Assembly (NCBI RefSeq): GCF_001704415.2
Contig: NC_030811.1
Coordinates: forward strand, 56,471,591 to 56,535,590
Origin: Capra hircus
Lineage: Eukaryota > Chordata > Mammalia > Artiodactyla > Bovidae
Direction: 5' to 3'
DNA: 64,000 nt
The notes under the pieces were generated by a model. That model made no database searches and was not told the origin of the DNA. It worked only from the letters and a program-made list of their open reading frames with translations. A program made the position numbers and the translations under genes. Positions 33,677-46,893 of the stretch are shown in pieces; the first letter of the stretch is position 1; the number at the start of each line of letters is the position of its first letter.

Positions 33677-36025
33677 GTAAGGAAGTATGTCTAGAATTAA
33701 ACATCGGATTCATGAATGCCCTTTCCGTGTTTTATTTTATTTATATATATATATTTGATCAGATTGATTCTCTGATGCCATGTAATGGTTTTGGGAGATA
33801 GAGGATAACAGGTTTCTTATGGAATATGTTTGCATTCAAAAGACAACAGCCAGAACAATGTGTGTGTGTGTGATCCTGTGAATGTCAAGAAAAGGTGATA
33901 CGAATTTTTAAAGATTCCAATCAGGAGTGTCACATGGTGCACAAGCATTCTCCTGTGACCCTTCAACAAGTCTTCTGAACAAATGGTCAAAGCAGTTTCC
34001 AGCCTGTGACTGAAGTAGGATGCATGTACTAATACCCCTTAATTCCTTCTTGCAATAGGATTATTCCTTCTCCTTCTCTCTTTGACACTGCAGACCACAG
34101 CAGTCTAGATGAACTGAAGTGATCTCTCTCTCTTCCCCAGTTAAATGCCCTGCAATTGAGTCCAATTTTGAGGATCTTTCCTGCCTGCACGCCGCCCCAC
34201 CCCCACCATCCATCTCACTTTTACTTTAAAAATGAAACCATATCACAGACATCCACAATTTGAGGATGCTGGAGGGAAAAGGATGAGTCTTAGCTAAAGT
34301 CTGTGAGTAGTCAGAGAGGGAGAGATTTTTCTAACCTCTTTATGTATTTGTATTTGCTGCAAATACGTAAAGAGATTATTTGTTGAAGATTTTTTGGTGA
34401 ATAGATTGAACTATTATTTAGAATAATATATAAAAGAAACTTTGTAAATTCTGCAAATGATTTACAAGTTATAAGTTTAAGGAATTTTTCATTTTCTGTA
34501 ATTATGAGTAATTGTTGTTCTTAAATTACAACCACACACTTATGTTTTTGGTGAGACTTCTGGATGGAAATCTTCTTTGAAGGGACAAAAAAAATCCAGT
34601 ATCAATAAGATATAGTAATTTTTAAAGCTTTGCAACTTTTGAAGTTTGTAGCAGATCTTATCCCTCAGGATAAGGAATTCTCAAAAATTATTGAAACACA
34701 AAGCATTCTTGCTGATTAATGAAAAGTTACTATCATTCTTTTCAACTTCAGTTTAAATCTTCGTTCCAGAGGGACCGTTGTTCACATTCACATTTGTAAT
34801 TTTGTCTTGCTCGGAACATACCATAACCACCACCAACACTACTGCTATTACTACTTCGAGGTTACTACTGACACTTATCTGACATTTTTTGAATGCTTCC
34901 TATGGATTGGGCATTGGGGTAAGTAGTTACATGTGTTAGGCTATTTTATTCTCCCATCTTCCCAGAACAACTGGGAATCTAGAGGAAGAGAGACTTGTCT
35001 AAGGTCATACAGTTGAGGTCTGTCCAACTCCCTCTCCTGTGATCTTTCCTCTTTTGTGGCTTTTATTAAAATTCTAGCATTGAGTCTATAATATTGTCTT
35101 CAAAAGCAACATTCTTCTAATTCTGTGCATTTGTTATCTTGCCTGGACTGGAAGACCTGACCAGTGTTTTCCAAAATTCGAGGCAGCACTAGCATGACAT
35201 GGAGAAAATAAAGCTCCTGAAATGAAGAGCAGTAGTGTCAATGTCTTAGCCTCCTAATTACAGCATCTGCCATCTCACCCATGTGTTCCTTCCAGAAGAT
35301 TCTTGGGGTTATTATTGCCATAGCTGTTCATCTAGCCATCCTTCCATACTTTCGGACCAAGCAAATGAGGTATTAAAACACCCATGTCTTAAAAGAAAAC
35401 TAAATCTGAGTAAACTTGGTGTGAGAGATAACATATATATATAAGTATTAAAAACAAAAAAGAATTATGGAAGAGAATTTCTGGAGATTAAGGGATAAAG
35501 AGGTGAGTTCTTATTTAATATTCTAATAAGGTCTAAGAAATCAGTCTTTTGTGGCTATTTATAATATGCATCTGTTAAAACCTTCTAATTATTGTTTTCC
35601 AATCATCCTTTAAAATTTTAATTAAATATGGGAGATACTTTCCTGAAGTCTGAACTCACAGTGATTAGAATTAATGTTAACAGAGTTATAGCTTTTTAAT
35701 TGTTGTGAGGTGGCTGCACTTATTTATCAGTAGGTAGTCTGGTTTTGGGTGTTATTTCCAACTTCTTGGTATTGATAGTTGTGATCAGTTGGGCAGGTTT
35801 CTTAACCTCTCTTTGTTAAAGAATACCTATAAAATAGTATCTGTGGTTTACTTTGTAGTTTTGTTATGAAGATTAGAATACTTGCAAAGTGCTTAGAATG
35901 GCATCTGGGACCTTGGTAAATGCTTAGTAAATGTTAGCTATTATTTTCTTTTCTAGTGAAGGGAGGTGATAGCCATGAAAAATCTGATATTTGGTTTTTA
36001 TTTTACATTTATTTAAAAACAGAAA
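33677..36025. other. BBS9 intron 1, first part
   Basis: 2.3 kb with a short TA tract near 33740 and a (TG)n near 33860. No transposon recognised. Confidence 0.5.
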
Positions 36026-36246
36026 AGGGCTTCCCTGGTAACTCAGTGGGTAAAGAGTCTGCTACAATGCAGGATACAAAGGAGATGCAGGTTCTATCTC
36101 TGGGTCAGGAATATCCCTTGGAGGAGGAAAATGGCAGCCCATTCAAAAATTCTAGCCTGAAAAATCTCATGGACAGAGGAGCCTGATTGGCTACAGTCTA
36201 AAGGGTTGCAAAGAGTTGAACATGACTAAGTGACTAAGCACAACAG
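36026..36246 (+). mobile_element. Bov-tA SINE
   Basis: Sense copy beginning GGGCTTCCCTGGTAACTC, moderately diverged. Confidence 0.9.
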
Positions 36247-36756
36247 GCAAAAAACAGAAAATCATTAAGGATCTGGAAATTAACACTGAATGAATAGGGG
36301 ATAAAATACAAATTCTTATTTCTTACTTTTATTGAAGACAATTAAATAGAATTAAAATCAATTTATGCATATTAAATTTCTGTTATTTGGAATATTTTAA
36401 ATTTGTTTTTGTAACAAAAAAGCCATATTTCATGGCTGAAAATGCCTTATTACCATTGTTCCTTTCTTCCTTTCCTGCCAGTAATAGACCTCTGCCACCC
36501 AACTGCTTACCTTAATATGTTAAAGTCAAGACCTGTATGTTTTTGAACTTGGAAAATGAATTAGCATTTTATATGAGTTTTAATTTATGGTTATTTTTTT
36601 TTTTCTCTGTCAATGGGGTAGGATGTCCTTCTAGGAGAAAGGGTAGAATTTATTTTGCTAATCTTCTGAATTTAATTTGCCAACCTATTGTTCTTCTGAT
36701 AGAGTGGTAAATGTGGCCAAAATACAGGAGTATCCTAATATTAAAAAGGTGAAACT

Positions 36757-36938
36757 TTGGGACTTCCTTTTGATCCAGTGACCAGGACTCCGTGCTCCCA
36801 GTGCAGGGGGCTTGGGTTCGATACCTGCTTAGGGAACTAGATCTCACATGCTGCGAGTAAAGATCCCACATGCTGCAATGAAGTTCGAAGAGCCTGCGTG
36901 CCACGAGGAAGACCCAGTGCAGCCAAAGAAAAAATAAA
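36757..36938 (+). mobile_element. CHR-type SINE
   Basis: Sense copy from GGGACTTCCTTTTGATCC to an A-rich tail. Confidence 0.85.
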
Positions 36939-36940
36939 AC

Positions 36941-36968
36941 ACTGAGCGACTGAACTGAACTGAACTGA
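36941..36968 (+). mobile_element. Isolated 28-bp BovB 3' terminus
   Basis: ACTGAGCGACTGAACTGAAC... is the extreme 3' end of BovB, directly behind the A-tail of the CHR SINE, with no other BovB sequence nearby. Confidence 0.7.
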
Positions 36969-37104
36969 TTTTAGCAAATGAAAAATAAAAATCAAGTCAC
37001 TCAATTATTAAAGAGAATAAAATGTTATTTTATTATTTTTATTATGGGAAATTTTAAACATAAACAAAAACACAAATAATAGTAAAACAATCCCCCATGT
37101 GTTC

Positions 37105-38500
37105 ATCACTATGTACTCTTCAAAAAATAGCAGCTTTATTGAAATATAACTCACATGCCATACAATTAAACCATTTAATGTATACAATTCAATTTTTTAA
37201 ATCTATTCACAGATATGTGCAACCATCAGTTGCATGACAGTAAATCTTAGAATATTTTTATCACCTCAGAAAGAAACCTTGTACCCTGAGCTTATAGCTT
37301 TCCTGTCTTCTCCTGTCCTTTAAACCTAAGAAACCACCAATTTACTTTGTCTGTATGGATTTGTGTATTCTGTACATTTTATATAAATGGAATCATATAA
37401 TATGTGGTCTTCTGTGATTGGCTTCTTTCTCTTGAGGTAATGTTTTCAAGTTTCATCCATGTTGCAGCATATATTAGTTACTCCATTCCTTTCATCTCTG
37501 ACTAATATTCTACTGTATGGCTATGCTACTTTGCATTTGTATATTCATTAATTGGTGGGCAATTGGGTCATTTACACCTTTTGGGTATTACGAGTAAGGC
37601 TCCTATAAGCATGAGTTTATTTCTGAACTCTCACTTCTTTTTCATTTGTCTATGTCTACTCATAGGCCAGTACCATACTGTCCTGATTCCTGTTGCTTTG
37701 TAGTAATTTTTGAAATGGGGGAAATATGAGTTCTCCAATTTTGTTCTTCTTTTAAAAGATTATTTTGACCATTCTGAGTCCCTGGTAATTCTATAAGAAT
37801 TTCATCAGAAGCCTGCCAATTTGTACAAAGAAGCCATGTGGAAATCTGGTAGGGATTGCATTGAATGTGGAGATCAATTAGGGAAGTATTGCCATCTTAA
37901 TAATGTTAATGCTTCAGAACCATGAACATGGTATATTTTCTTGTTTAGATCTTTTTTTCTTTTGACTATATTTTGTAGTTTTCAGAGTATATATTTTATA
38001 TGTCTTTTGTTACTTTTATTCCTAAGTGTTTTATTCTTTGGATGCTATTGTAAATGCAGTTGTTTCTTATTTTCGGATTGTTCATTGCCAGTACATAGAA
38101 ATACAGTTGATTTCTGTTGTGTTGATCTTGTATCCTTCAACCTTATTGAGTTGTTTACTAGCTCTAATAGTTTTTGGTTGTTTGTTTGTTTGTTTTTACT
38201 GAATTCTTGAGGATTTTCTATATACAAGATCATGTCATCTGTAAGTAAAGATAGTTTTACTTCTTCCTTTCCAATCTGTAAGCCTTCAATTTTTCTCCCA
38301 CTTAATTGGCTAATTTACAGCCTCTAATATAACAGTCAAATGAAGTGGTTAAGAAGGACATCCTAGACTTGTGTCTGATATTAGGGAGAGAGCATCCAGT
38401 CATTCACCATTAAGTATGGTATAAACTATGAGTTTCACATGTAAGTGTTCTCTTTCTGTTTGAGGAAGTTCCTTTCTATCCTAGTATGTTGAAAACATAG
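37105..38500 (-). mobile_element. Old L1, antisense, 3' and ORF2 parts
   Basis: Diverged L1 sequence in antisense ('agcagctttattgaaatata', 'catccatgttgcagcat', 'ccttattgagttgtt'). Multiple stops in all frames. Confidence 0.75.
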
Positions 38501-38792
38501 GTACTAATAATCCATAAACAATCTATAATAAGAATAGAAGAGCTTTATTTGAGCCAGACTGAGGGCCACAGCCTGGGAGACACAGATTCAAGAAGTTACA
38601 ACTTTATAACCACAAAGTTATGTAAGTTGTTTGTGAAGAGTTAGGATTGGAGCTTGGAAGGATGCTTGTTAAGCAAGGAAACTTTAAGTTGTATAACATA
38701 TGGTTATGGGAGAAATACCTATATTATCACAAGATTTCATCAGAGTTCCATTAGATATCAATGTGCTCTGGAGTCTGTAAGACTTATATTTA

Positions 38793-38905
38793 AGAGCAAG
38801 TAGGTGGTGCTAGTGGTAAACAACCTCCCTGCCAATGCAGGAGATGCAAAGAGACATGGGTTTGATCCCCGAGTCAGAAAGATCGCCTGGAGGAGGGCAG
38901 GCATG
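38793..38905 (+). mobile_element. Bov-tA SINE, 5' half
   Basis: tRNA-like head region ('gtggtgctagtggtaaac') without the Bov-A 3' part. Confidence 0.75.
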
Positions 38906-38949
38906 CTAAACTGTGACGTAATGTAATTCATGCAGTTCTGCTATATATT

Positions 38950-39150
38950 AGGGCTTCCCAGGTGGCACAGTGTTAAAGAATATGACTGGCAAGCAGGAGA
39001 CGTGGATTTGATCCCTGGGTGGGGAAGATGCCCCGGAGAAGGAAATGACAACCCACTCCACTACTCTTGCCTGAAATTCCATGGACAGAGGAGCGTGGTG
39101 GGCTACAGTCCATGGGGTCACAGAGTCAGATACGACTGACTGTGCATGCT
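38950..39150 (+). mobile_element. Bov-tA SINE
   Basis: Sense copy from GGGCTTCCCAGGTGGCAC. Confidence 0.9.
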
Positions 39151-39270
39151 TGCTATGTATTAACTTATGTTTTGCCCTAGTATGAAGGTAAGTTGGTCTG
39201 AAATGAAGTAGCTGCGGTCCTGTGAAGAAGAGCCATTTGTTGGACCTAGGTTTAAAAATAGCACCACCTA

Positions 39271-39287
39271 CCCCCCCCCCCCCCCCC
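39271..39287. repeat. C17 homopolymer
   Basis: Seventeen consecutive C residues, closely followed by the 5'-truncated BovB. Confidence 0.95.
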
Positions 39288-39439
39288 GCCTTTTAAAAAT
39301 TACAACAAAGCAGAACAAAAGAAAACTCTCACTGACCCATGCTTTTTCAGTGTTTCAGATATTAAATTGCAGGCAATGATAGCCTAATAAGACCAGGTCT
39401 AGAGACCTGGAGACGGTATGCAGAAATGCTTCTGCCATT

Positions 39440-41397
39440 AGCTATGTAATTTAGACAGGGATCAAGACTATCCCCAAGGAAAAGAAATGCAAAAAAAAGC
39501 AAAATGGCTGTCTGAGGAGGCCTTACAAGTAGCTGTGAAAAGAAGAGAAGAGAAAAACAAAGGAGAAAAGGAAAGATATAAGCATCTGAATGTAGAGTTC
39601 CAAAGAGTAGCAAGGAGAGATAAGAAAGCCTTCCTCAGTGATCAGTGCAAAAAATAGAGGAAAACAATAGAATGGGAAAGACTAGAATCTCTTCAAGAAA
39701 ATTAGAGATACCAAGGGACTATTTCATGCAAAGATGGGCTCGATAAAGGACAGAAATGGTATGGACCTAACTGAAGCAGAAGATACTAAGAAGAGGTGGC
39801 AAGAATACACAGAAGAACTGTACAAAAAAGATCTTCACGACCCAGATAATCATGATGGTGTGATCACTCACCTAGAGCCAGACATCCTGGAATGTGAAGT
39901 CAAGTGGGCCTTAGAAAGCATCACTATGAACAAAGCTAGTGGAGGTGATGGAATTCCAGTTGAGCTATTTCAAATCCTGAAAAATGATGCTGTGAAAGTG
40001 CTGCACTCAATATGTCAGCAAATTTGGAAAACTCAACAGTGGCCACAGGACTAGAAAAGGTCAGTTTTCATTCCAATCCTAAAGAAAGGCAATGCCAAAG
40101 AATGCTCAAACTATCACACAATTGCACTCATCTCACATGCTGGTAAAGTAATGCTCAAAGTTCTTCAAGCCAGGCTTCTGCAATACATGAACCATGAACT
40201 TCCAGATGTTCAAGCTGGTTTTAGAAAAGGCAGAGGAACCAGAGATCAAATTGCCAACATCCACCGGATCATCGAAAAAGCAAGAGAGTTCTAGAAAAAC
40301 ATCTATTTCTGCTTTATTGACTATGCCAAAACCTTTGACTGTGTGGATCCCAACAAACTGTGGAAAATTCTGAAAGAGATGGGAATACCAGACCACCTGA
40401 CCTGTCTCTTGAGAAACCTATATGTAGGTCAGGAAACAACAGTTAGAACTGGACATGGAACAACAGACTGGTTCCAAATAGAAAAGGAGTACGTCAAGGC
40501 TGTATATTATCACCCTGCTTATTTAACATATGCAGAGTACATCATGTCAAATGCTAGGCTGGATGAAGCACAAGCTGGAATCAAGATTGCCAGGAGAAAT
40601 ATCAATAATCTCAGATATGCAGATGACACAACCCTTATGGCAGAAAGTGAAGAAGAACTAAAGAGCCTCTTGATGAAAGTGGAAGAGGAGAGTGAAGAAG
40701 TTGGCCTAAAGCTCAACATTCAGAAAACTAAGATCATGGCATCCAGTCCTATCACTTCATGGCAAATAGATGGAGAAACAGTGGAAACAGTGGCTGACTT
40801 TATTTTTTTGGGGCTCCAAAATCACTGCAGATGGTGACTGCAGCCATGAAATTAAAAGACGCTTACTCCTTGGAAGAAAAGTTATAACCAACCTAGATAG
40901 TATATTGAAAAGCAGAGACATTACTTTGCCGACTAAGGTCCGTCTAGTTAAGGCTATGGTTTTTCCAGTGGTCATGTATGGATGTGAGAGTTGGAATGTG
41001 AAGAAAGCTGAGCGCCGAAGAATTGATGCTTTTGAAGTGTGGTGTTGGAGAAGACTCTTGAGAGTCCCTTGGACTGCAAGGAGATCCAACCAGTCCATTC
41101 TGAAGGAGATCAGCCCTGGGATTTCTTTGGAAGGAATGATGCTAAAGCTGAAACTCCAGTACTTTGGCGACCTCATGCGAAGAGTTGACTCATTGGAAAA
41201 GACTCTGATGCTGGGAGGGATTGGGGGCAGGAGGAGAAAGGGACGACAGAGGATGAGATGGCTGAATGGCATCACGGACTCAATGGACGTGAGTCTGAGT
41301 GAACTCCAGGAGATGGTGATGGACAGGGAGGCCTGGCGTGCTGCGATTCATGGGGTCGCAAAGAGTCGGACATGACTGAGCGACTGAACTGAACTGA
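39440..41397 (+). mobile_element. BovB LINE, about 2 kb, 5'-truncated
   Basis: The longest BovB copy here, covering the end of the endonuclease/linker region, the RT domain (catalytic YADD coded near 40613-40630) and the 3' terminus. Several stops (for example near 40051 and 40291) and frameshifts break the ORF. Confidence 0.95.
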
Positions 41398-41925
41398 ACT
41401 CCTTGGAAGGAACATTATGACCAACCTAGACAGCATATTAAAAAGCAGAGACATTACTTTGCCAACAAAGGTCTGTCTAGTCAAGGCTATGGTTTTTTCA
41501 GTGGTCCTGTATGGATGTGAGAGTTGGACTATAAAGAAAGCTGAGCGCTGAAGAATTGATGCTTTGGAACTGTGGTATTGGAGAAGACTCTTCAGAGTCC
41601 CTTGGACTGCAAGGAGATCCAACCAGTCCATCCTAAAGGAGATCAGTCCTGGGTGTTCATTGGAAGGACTGATGTTGAAGCTGAAACTCCAATATTTTGG
41701 CCACCTGATGCGAAGAGCTGACTCATTTGAAGACTGTGATGCTGGGAAAGATTGAAGGCTGAAGGAGAAGGGGATGACAGAGGATTATATGGTTGCATGG
41801 CATCACTGACTCAATGGACATGAGTTGGGTAAACTCTGGGAGTTGGTGATGGACAGGGAGACCTGGCGTGCTTTGGTCCATGGTGTTGCAAAGATCAGAT
41901 GTGACTGAGCGACTGAACTGAACTT
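41398..41925 (+). mobile_element. Second BovB 3' fragment in direct tandem
   Basis: Begins at 'ccttggaaggaacattatg' immediately after the 3' terminus of the preceding BovB and runs to its own terminus GACTGAACTGAACT. Confidence 0.92.
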
Positions 41926-42049
41926 AGGGGGGTCATATACCTATAGAATGAGAAGACTAGCTCATTGGTAAGTACCTTCTAGCTGTGGAGGCTCTTGATT
42001 TTAAAAGTGAGTTTTTTTTCTGAACTTTTGAAAGATGACTAGTGGTAGG

Positions 42050-42625
42050 GGTCACAGTAAAAAGGAAGAGAAGTAGAGCATTGCTATAAGAAAACATCCG
42101 CATAGGCTCTCAGGTATCAATTCAACTAGTGGTTTTCAAACTTCAAGGTGCGTGTGAATCACTTGCGGATGTTGTTTGGGGTGGAGTTGGGGTTCTCAAC
42201 TTTCACAAGCTCTTGGGTGATGTTGACCTGCTAGTCCAGGGACTACACTTGGGGTAGCAAAGCTAAATAATCTAGAAAAGGAGGACTTTCAGAAGCTAAT
42301 GAAGTGGTAGGTGTCTAAGGAGAAATTGGTAGAGCAGAAGAAACAGGAAGGAACTAAATGTTGCCAGTTGTATTTTGTTAATAAGAATAGATATTCAATT
42401 TTATGATAGAAGTCCATGAGAAATTACTGCTTGATTTAGAACAGTTCCATTTACACACAGTGTTGGAGAGTTAATTTTTCATATTGGAGATTCCTCCCTC
42501 CACCCACCTTTATTCTAACAAGCTGAAAAAATTTGTTCACTAACAAAAGTTTTTAAGGCCATATTCACATAATAGGTATTTTCATCTGATGAAGTCATGT
42601 GTGTTTATATTCAAACTACAGGTAC
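42050..42625. repeat. Paralogous block A, copy 2
   Basis: Aligns with 700-1665 but lacks the two SINEs present there. Lies in BBS9 intron 1. Confidence 0.6.
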
Positions 42626-43324
42626 ATACACTTTTCGCCCTTCCTGATTATGCTTCTTGTCCTTTGAAGTAATCATATCCATCATTATCATAGCCGTGAT
42701 GATGACTATATGCTGAGTGTTGTGAGACCTCCTAGTGAATCATTGAATGGTGTTGAACTGGGGTCATATTCTGCCCTGGGCTGCAAGAGAATGATGTGTC
42801 TTTATTGTGGCAGTCCAATGGTATGATGTGTTATAATTTTCCAATATATCTCAAGTATGTAATGGGAATATATGGCATTTATTAAATACTGTTACATCCC
42901 TCTCAAATTAAAAAATTCAATAAAAGTATAATAGAAGTGTTTATTATGGTTTTGAATATTTGCCATGAGATTTGAAGTTTAGTCATCTGGCAATCTGTAT
43001 GGTTTTACATAGTGCCATTATTAATAACAGGTGATACAGATGGTTTTTCAGAAACTCTCCCACATGTTAAAACTCATGACAAGTTTACTTACCTGCTAGG
43101 TATTTTCCCTTCATTTTCATCAATCCCTTGCCTTTACCTGACTGCTTTGTTTTTTAACATAAAGAGAGGGCCTTACATGGAATTTTCTTTCTCCCCTACC
43201 CTGTTGTTTCTTTAAAATTGTCACTTTGAAAGGATTTTACGATCACATAGAAGCTGCAAGAATAGTGGTTTCCCAGTGATAAAGTACAATTATCAAAGCC
43301 ATTAAATTGACATTAGTACAGTAA

Positions 43325-45128
43325 ATATTGAGCTATGCCACATAGGGCCACCCAAGACCATCATAGTAATACTGTTCATTAAGATCATTTTTGGACGGTT
43401 CTTCTGTGTATTCTTTCCATCTCTGGTTGATCTGTCCAGTGTCTACTAGGTCGCCATTGTTTCTGTCCTTTATTGTGCCCGTCTTTGGGCAAAATGTTCC
43501 CTTGATAGCTCCAATTTTCTTGAAGAACTCTCTAGTCTTTCCCCTGATTATTGAAGAGATCAAGAAGAGATGGAAAGAATACATAGAAGAACTGTACAAA
43601 AAAGATGTTAATGAATTGGATTACTACGATGGTGTGGTCACTCACCCAGAGCCAGACATTCTGGAGAGCAAAGTCAAGTGGACCTTAGGAAGCATTGCTG
43701 TTAATAGAGCTAGTGGATGCGATGGAATTCTAGTGAACTATTCAAAACCCTAAAGGATGATGCCATTAAGGTGTTGCATTCAATACGTCAGCAAATCTGG
43801 AAGACCCAGTAGTGGCCACAGGACTGGAAAAGGTGAGTCCTCATCCCAGTTCCCAAGAAGAGTAGTACTAAAGAATGTGCTAATCATTGGACCATGCTAG
43901 TAAGGTCATGCTTAAAATCTTTCATGCTATGCTTCAGCATTATGTGAACCAGGAACTTCCAGATGTCCAAGCTGGGTTTGGAAAAGGAAGAGGAACCAGA
44001 GATCAAATTGCCAACATTCACTGAATCATAGAGAAAGCTGGGAAAGTCCAGAAAAACACCTACCTCCGTTTGATTGACTACGCTAAAGCCTTCAACTGTG
44101 TGGATCATAATAAACTGAGGAAAGCTCTTAAAGAGATGAGAATACCAGAGCATCTTACCTGTCTCCTGATAAACCTGTATGCGGGTCAAGAGTCAACAAT
44201 TAGAACCCTGCATGGAACAACTGATTGGTTCAAGATTGAGAAAGGAGTACGACAGGGCTGTCTGCTATCACCCTGTTTGTTTAACCTATATGCTGAGCAC
44301 ATCATGAGAAATACCTGGATGGATGAGTTACAAGCTAGAATCAAGATAGGTGGGAGAAACAGCAACAGCCTCAGATAGGTGAATGATATCACTCTAATGG
44401 CAGAAAGAGAAGAGGAAGTAAAGAGCCTCTTGATGAGGTGAAGGAGGAGAGAGAAAGAGCCAGCTTAAAACTAAATATTAAGAAAACTAAGACACTGGCA
44501 TCTGGCTCCATTGCTTCATGGCAAATAGAGGGGAAAAGGTGGAAGTAGTGACAGATTTCCTTTTCTTGGGCTCTCAAATCACTGTGGATGGCGACTGCAA
44601 CCACGAAATCAGAAGATGTTTGCTTTTGGGGAGGAAAGCTATGAAAAAGCTAGACAGTGTGTTGAAAAGCAAAAAGATTACTCTGCCAGCAAATAGTCAA
44701 GGCTATGATTTTCCCAGTAGTCATGTACGGTTGTGAGAGTTGGACCGTTAAGAAAGCAGGGTGCTGAAGAATTAACACCTTTGAACTGTGGTGCTGAAGG
44801 CTCCTGAGAGTTCCTTGGACAGCAGGGAGATCAAACCAGTCAATCTTAAGGGAGTTCAATCCTGAATACTCATTTGAAGGACTGATATTGAAGTTGAAAC
44901 TCCAGTATTTTGGTCATCTGATGCAAATAGCCAGACTCATTGGAAAGTCCTTGATATTGGGGAACATTGAGGACAGAAGGAGAAGAGGGCATCAGAAGAT
45001 GAGATGACTGGCTGGCATCACCAATGCAATGGCCAAACTTTGGGAGATGGGGAGGGACAGGGACGCCTGGCGTGCTGCAGTCTATGGGGTTGCAAAGCGT
45101 CGGACACAACTGGGTGACTGAACAACAG
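43325..45128 (+). mobile_element. Diverged RTE/BovB-like LINE with 5' inversion
   Basis: 43325-43555 reads on the minus strand (KEFFKKIGAIKGTFCPK..., RWKEYTEE) and 43555-45128 on the plus strand starts again at KKRWKEYIEELYKKD. The inverted part is thus the segment just upstream of the sense part, overlapping it by about 70 nt. RT blocks (DYAKAFNCVDHNK) are recognisable but full of breaks. More diverged than the other BovB copies. Confidence 0.85.
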
Positions 45129-45239
45129 CAACTATACTCTGTTTAGTACTATAGCTAAATTACAGATCTTATTTCAATCTCACCGTGTTTTATATTACAT
45201 ACACTTTTTTTTTTTTTTGTAGGAATGCAGCTCTAAGAA

Positions 45240-45425
45240 ATAAAATTTATGCCTTGGAACCACCACCAAGTCTGGTTCTAAAACTTTTTCATCACCTCAA
45301 AGAAATTCCTTTGCATTAATCCTTTAAAGTCATACCCTCTCTTAACCTTGGTAACCACTAATCTGTTCTCCATCAGCTTAATTTTGTAATTTAGAAAATG
45401 TTGCAGAAATGAAATTGTTTAAAAT
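45240..45425 (-). mobile_element. Old L1 fragment, antisense (left part)
   Basis: 'catcacctcaaagaaattcc' and 'ggtaaccactaatctg' are antisense L1 3' sequence. It appears to resume at 46621-46735, split by the inserted sense-strand repeats. Confidence 0.55.
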
Positions 45426-45540
45426 GCGACCTTTTTGTAAATCAACTATAATCCAATAAAAAGTTAAAAAGGTAGATAAGCAACAGGGATAAGTTGTACA
45501 GCACAGGGAATTATAGTCATTATATTGTAAAAAGATTTTT

Positions 45541-45655
45541 TTTTTTGGTTGTGCTCGTAGCATGTGGAATCTTAGTTCCATAACCAGGGATCAAACTCAT
45601 GCCTCTTGCACTGGGAAGCACAGCGTCTTAACCACTGGACCACCAGGGAAATCCC
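45541..45655 (-). mobile_element. CHR-type SINE
   Basis: Antisense copy inside an L1 3' end, with head 'gggaaatccc' at its right side. Confidence 0.8.
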
Positions 45656-45787
45656 TTTGTAATAACTCTTAGTGGAATATAATCTATAAAAATACTGGAT
45701 CACTGTGCTATAACCTGAAACTAATATTGGAATTCACATATACTTCAATAAAAAAATAATGAAGTAAATGAAAAGGCAACCTCTTGG

Positions 45788-45998
45788 GACCTCCGGGCTT
45801 CCCTTAGATGGTTAAGAATCCTCCTGCAGTCCTGGGGACCTGGGTTCAATCCCTGGGTCAGGAAGATACCCTGGAGAAGGGAAAGGCAACCCACTGCAGT
45901 ATTCTTGCCTGGAGAATTCCATGGACAGAGGAGCCTTGTGGGGTGCAGTCTGTGAGGTCTCAAAGAAGAGGTCGCAAAGAGCAGGACGAGACTGAGCA
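45788..45998 (+). mobile_element. Bov-tA SINE
   Basis: Sense copy from GGGCTTCCCTTAGATGG, ending in a short CA run. Confidence 0.88.
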
Positions 45999-46455
45999 CA
46001 CACACACACAAAAGATATGGAAGCAACCTAACTGTCCATCAACAGATGAATGAATAAAGAAGATGTAGGGTACACACACACACACTCTCTCTCTCTCTCA
46101 CAGTGGAATACCACTCAGTCATAGAAAGAATGAAATAGTGCCATCTGAAGCAACATGCGTGAACCTAGAGATAAGCATATTAAATGAAATGTCAGAGAAA
46201 GGCAAATATGATAGCACTTATATAGGGAGTCTAAAATATGACACAAATAAACTTTCTTATGAAACAGAAACAGACTCACAGACATAGAAAACAAACTTAA
46301 TGGTTACTAAAAGGAAAAGGGAGACAGGGTAAAGATAAATCAGGAAGCTGAGATTAGCAGATACATACTACTATATGTAAGATAGATAAACAAGGTCCTA
46401 CTGTATAGCACAGGGAACTATATTCAATATCCTGTACTAAACCATAATGGAAACT

Positions 46456-46530
46456 ATATATATTATATATATATATATACATATATATATATACATACAC
46501 ATACATATACACACATACACACACACAACT
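46456..46530. repeat. (TA)n/(CA)n microsatellite within L1 3' end
   Basis: Alternating TA and then ACATAC/ACAC units. Confidence 0.85.
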
Positions 46531-46737
46531 GAATCACTTTGCTATATACCAGAAACTGACACAACATTGTAAATCAACTATACTTCAACAAAAAAGAGTG
46601 CTGCTCCAGGAAAAAAAAAAATTCCATTGTATGTATATACTAAATTTTGATTATCCACTTATTTGCCAGTGGACAGGTGGTTTGTTTCTACCTTTGGCTC
46701 TTGTGAATAATGCTGCTATAAACATATGTATGTGTAC

Positions 46738-46893
46738 GTGCTTAGTCGCTTCAGTCATGTCCAACTCTTTGTGACCCTATGGACGGTAGCCCACCAGGCT
46801 CCTCTGTCCATGGGATTCTCCAGACAATACTGGAGTGGGTTGCCATGCCCTTCTCCAGGGGATCTTCCCTAGCCAGAGATTGAACCTGCATTT
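46738..46893 (-). mobile_element. Bov-tA SINE, head truncated
   Basis: Antisense Bov-A unit with part of the tRNA-like region ('agagattgaacctgc'). Confidence 0.85.

Larger units (their letters stand above)
45430..46612 (+). mobile_element. L1 3' ends (sense) with nested SINEs
   Basis: Sense L1 3' sequence: 45430-45540 and 45656-45770 (interrupted by a CHR SINE), then 46015-46612 ('tgtccatcaacagatgaatg' onward). The second part includes a TA/CA microsatellite at about 46456-46530 and ends at 'caactatacttcaacaaaa'. Confidence 0.75.

Noticed and set aside
39271..39287. C17 tract as an i-motif or regulatory element
   Set aside because: Isolated homopolymer next to repeats with no conserved context, so it is listed only as a repeat.
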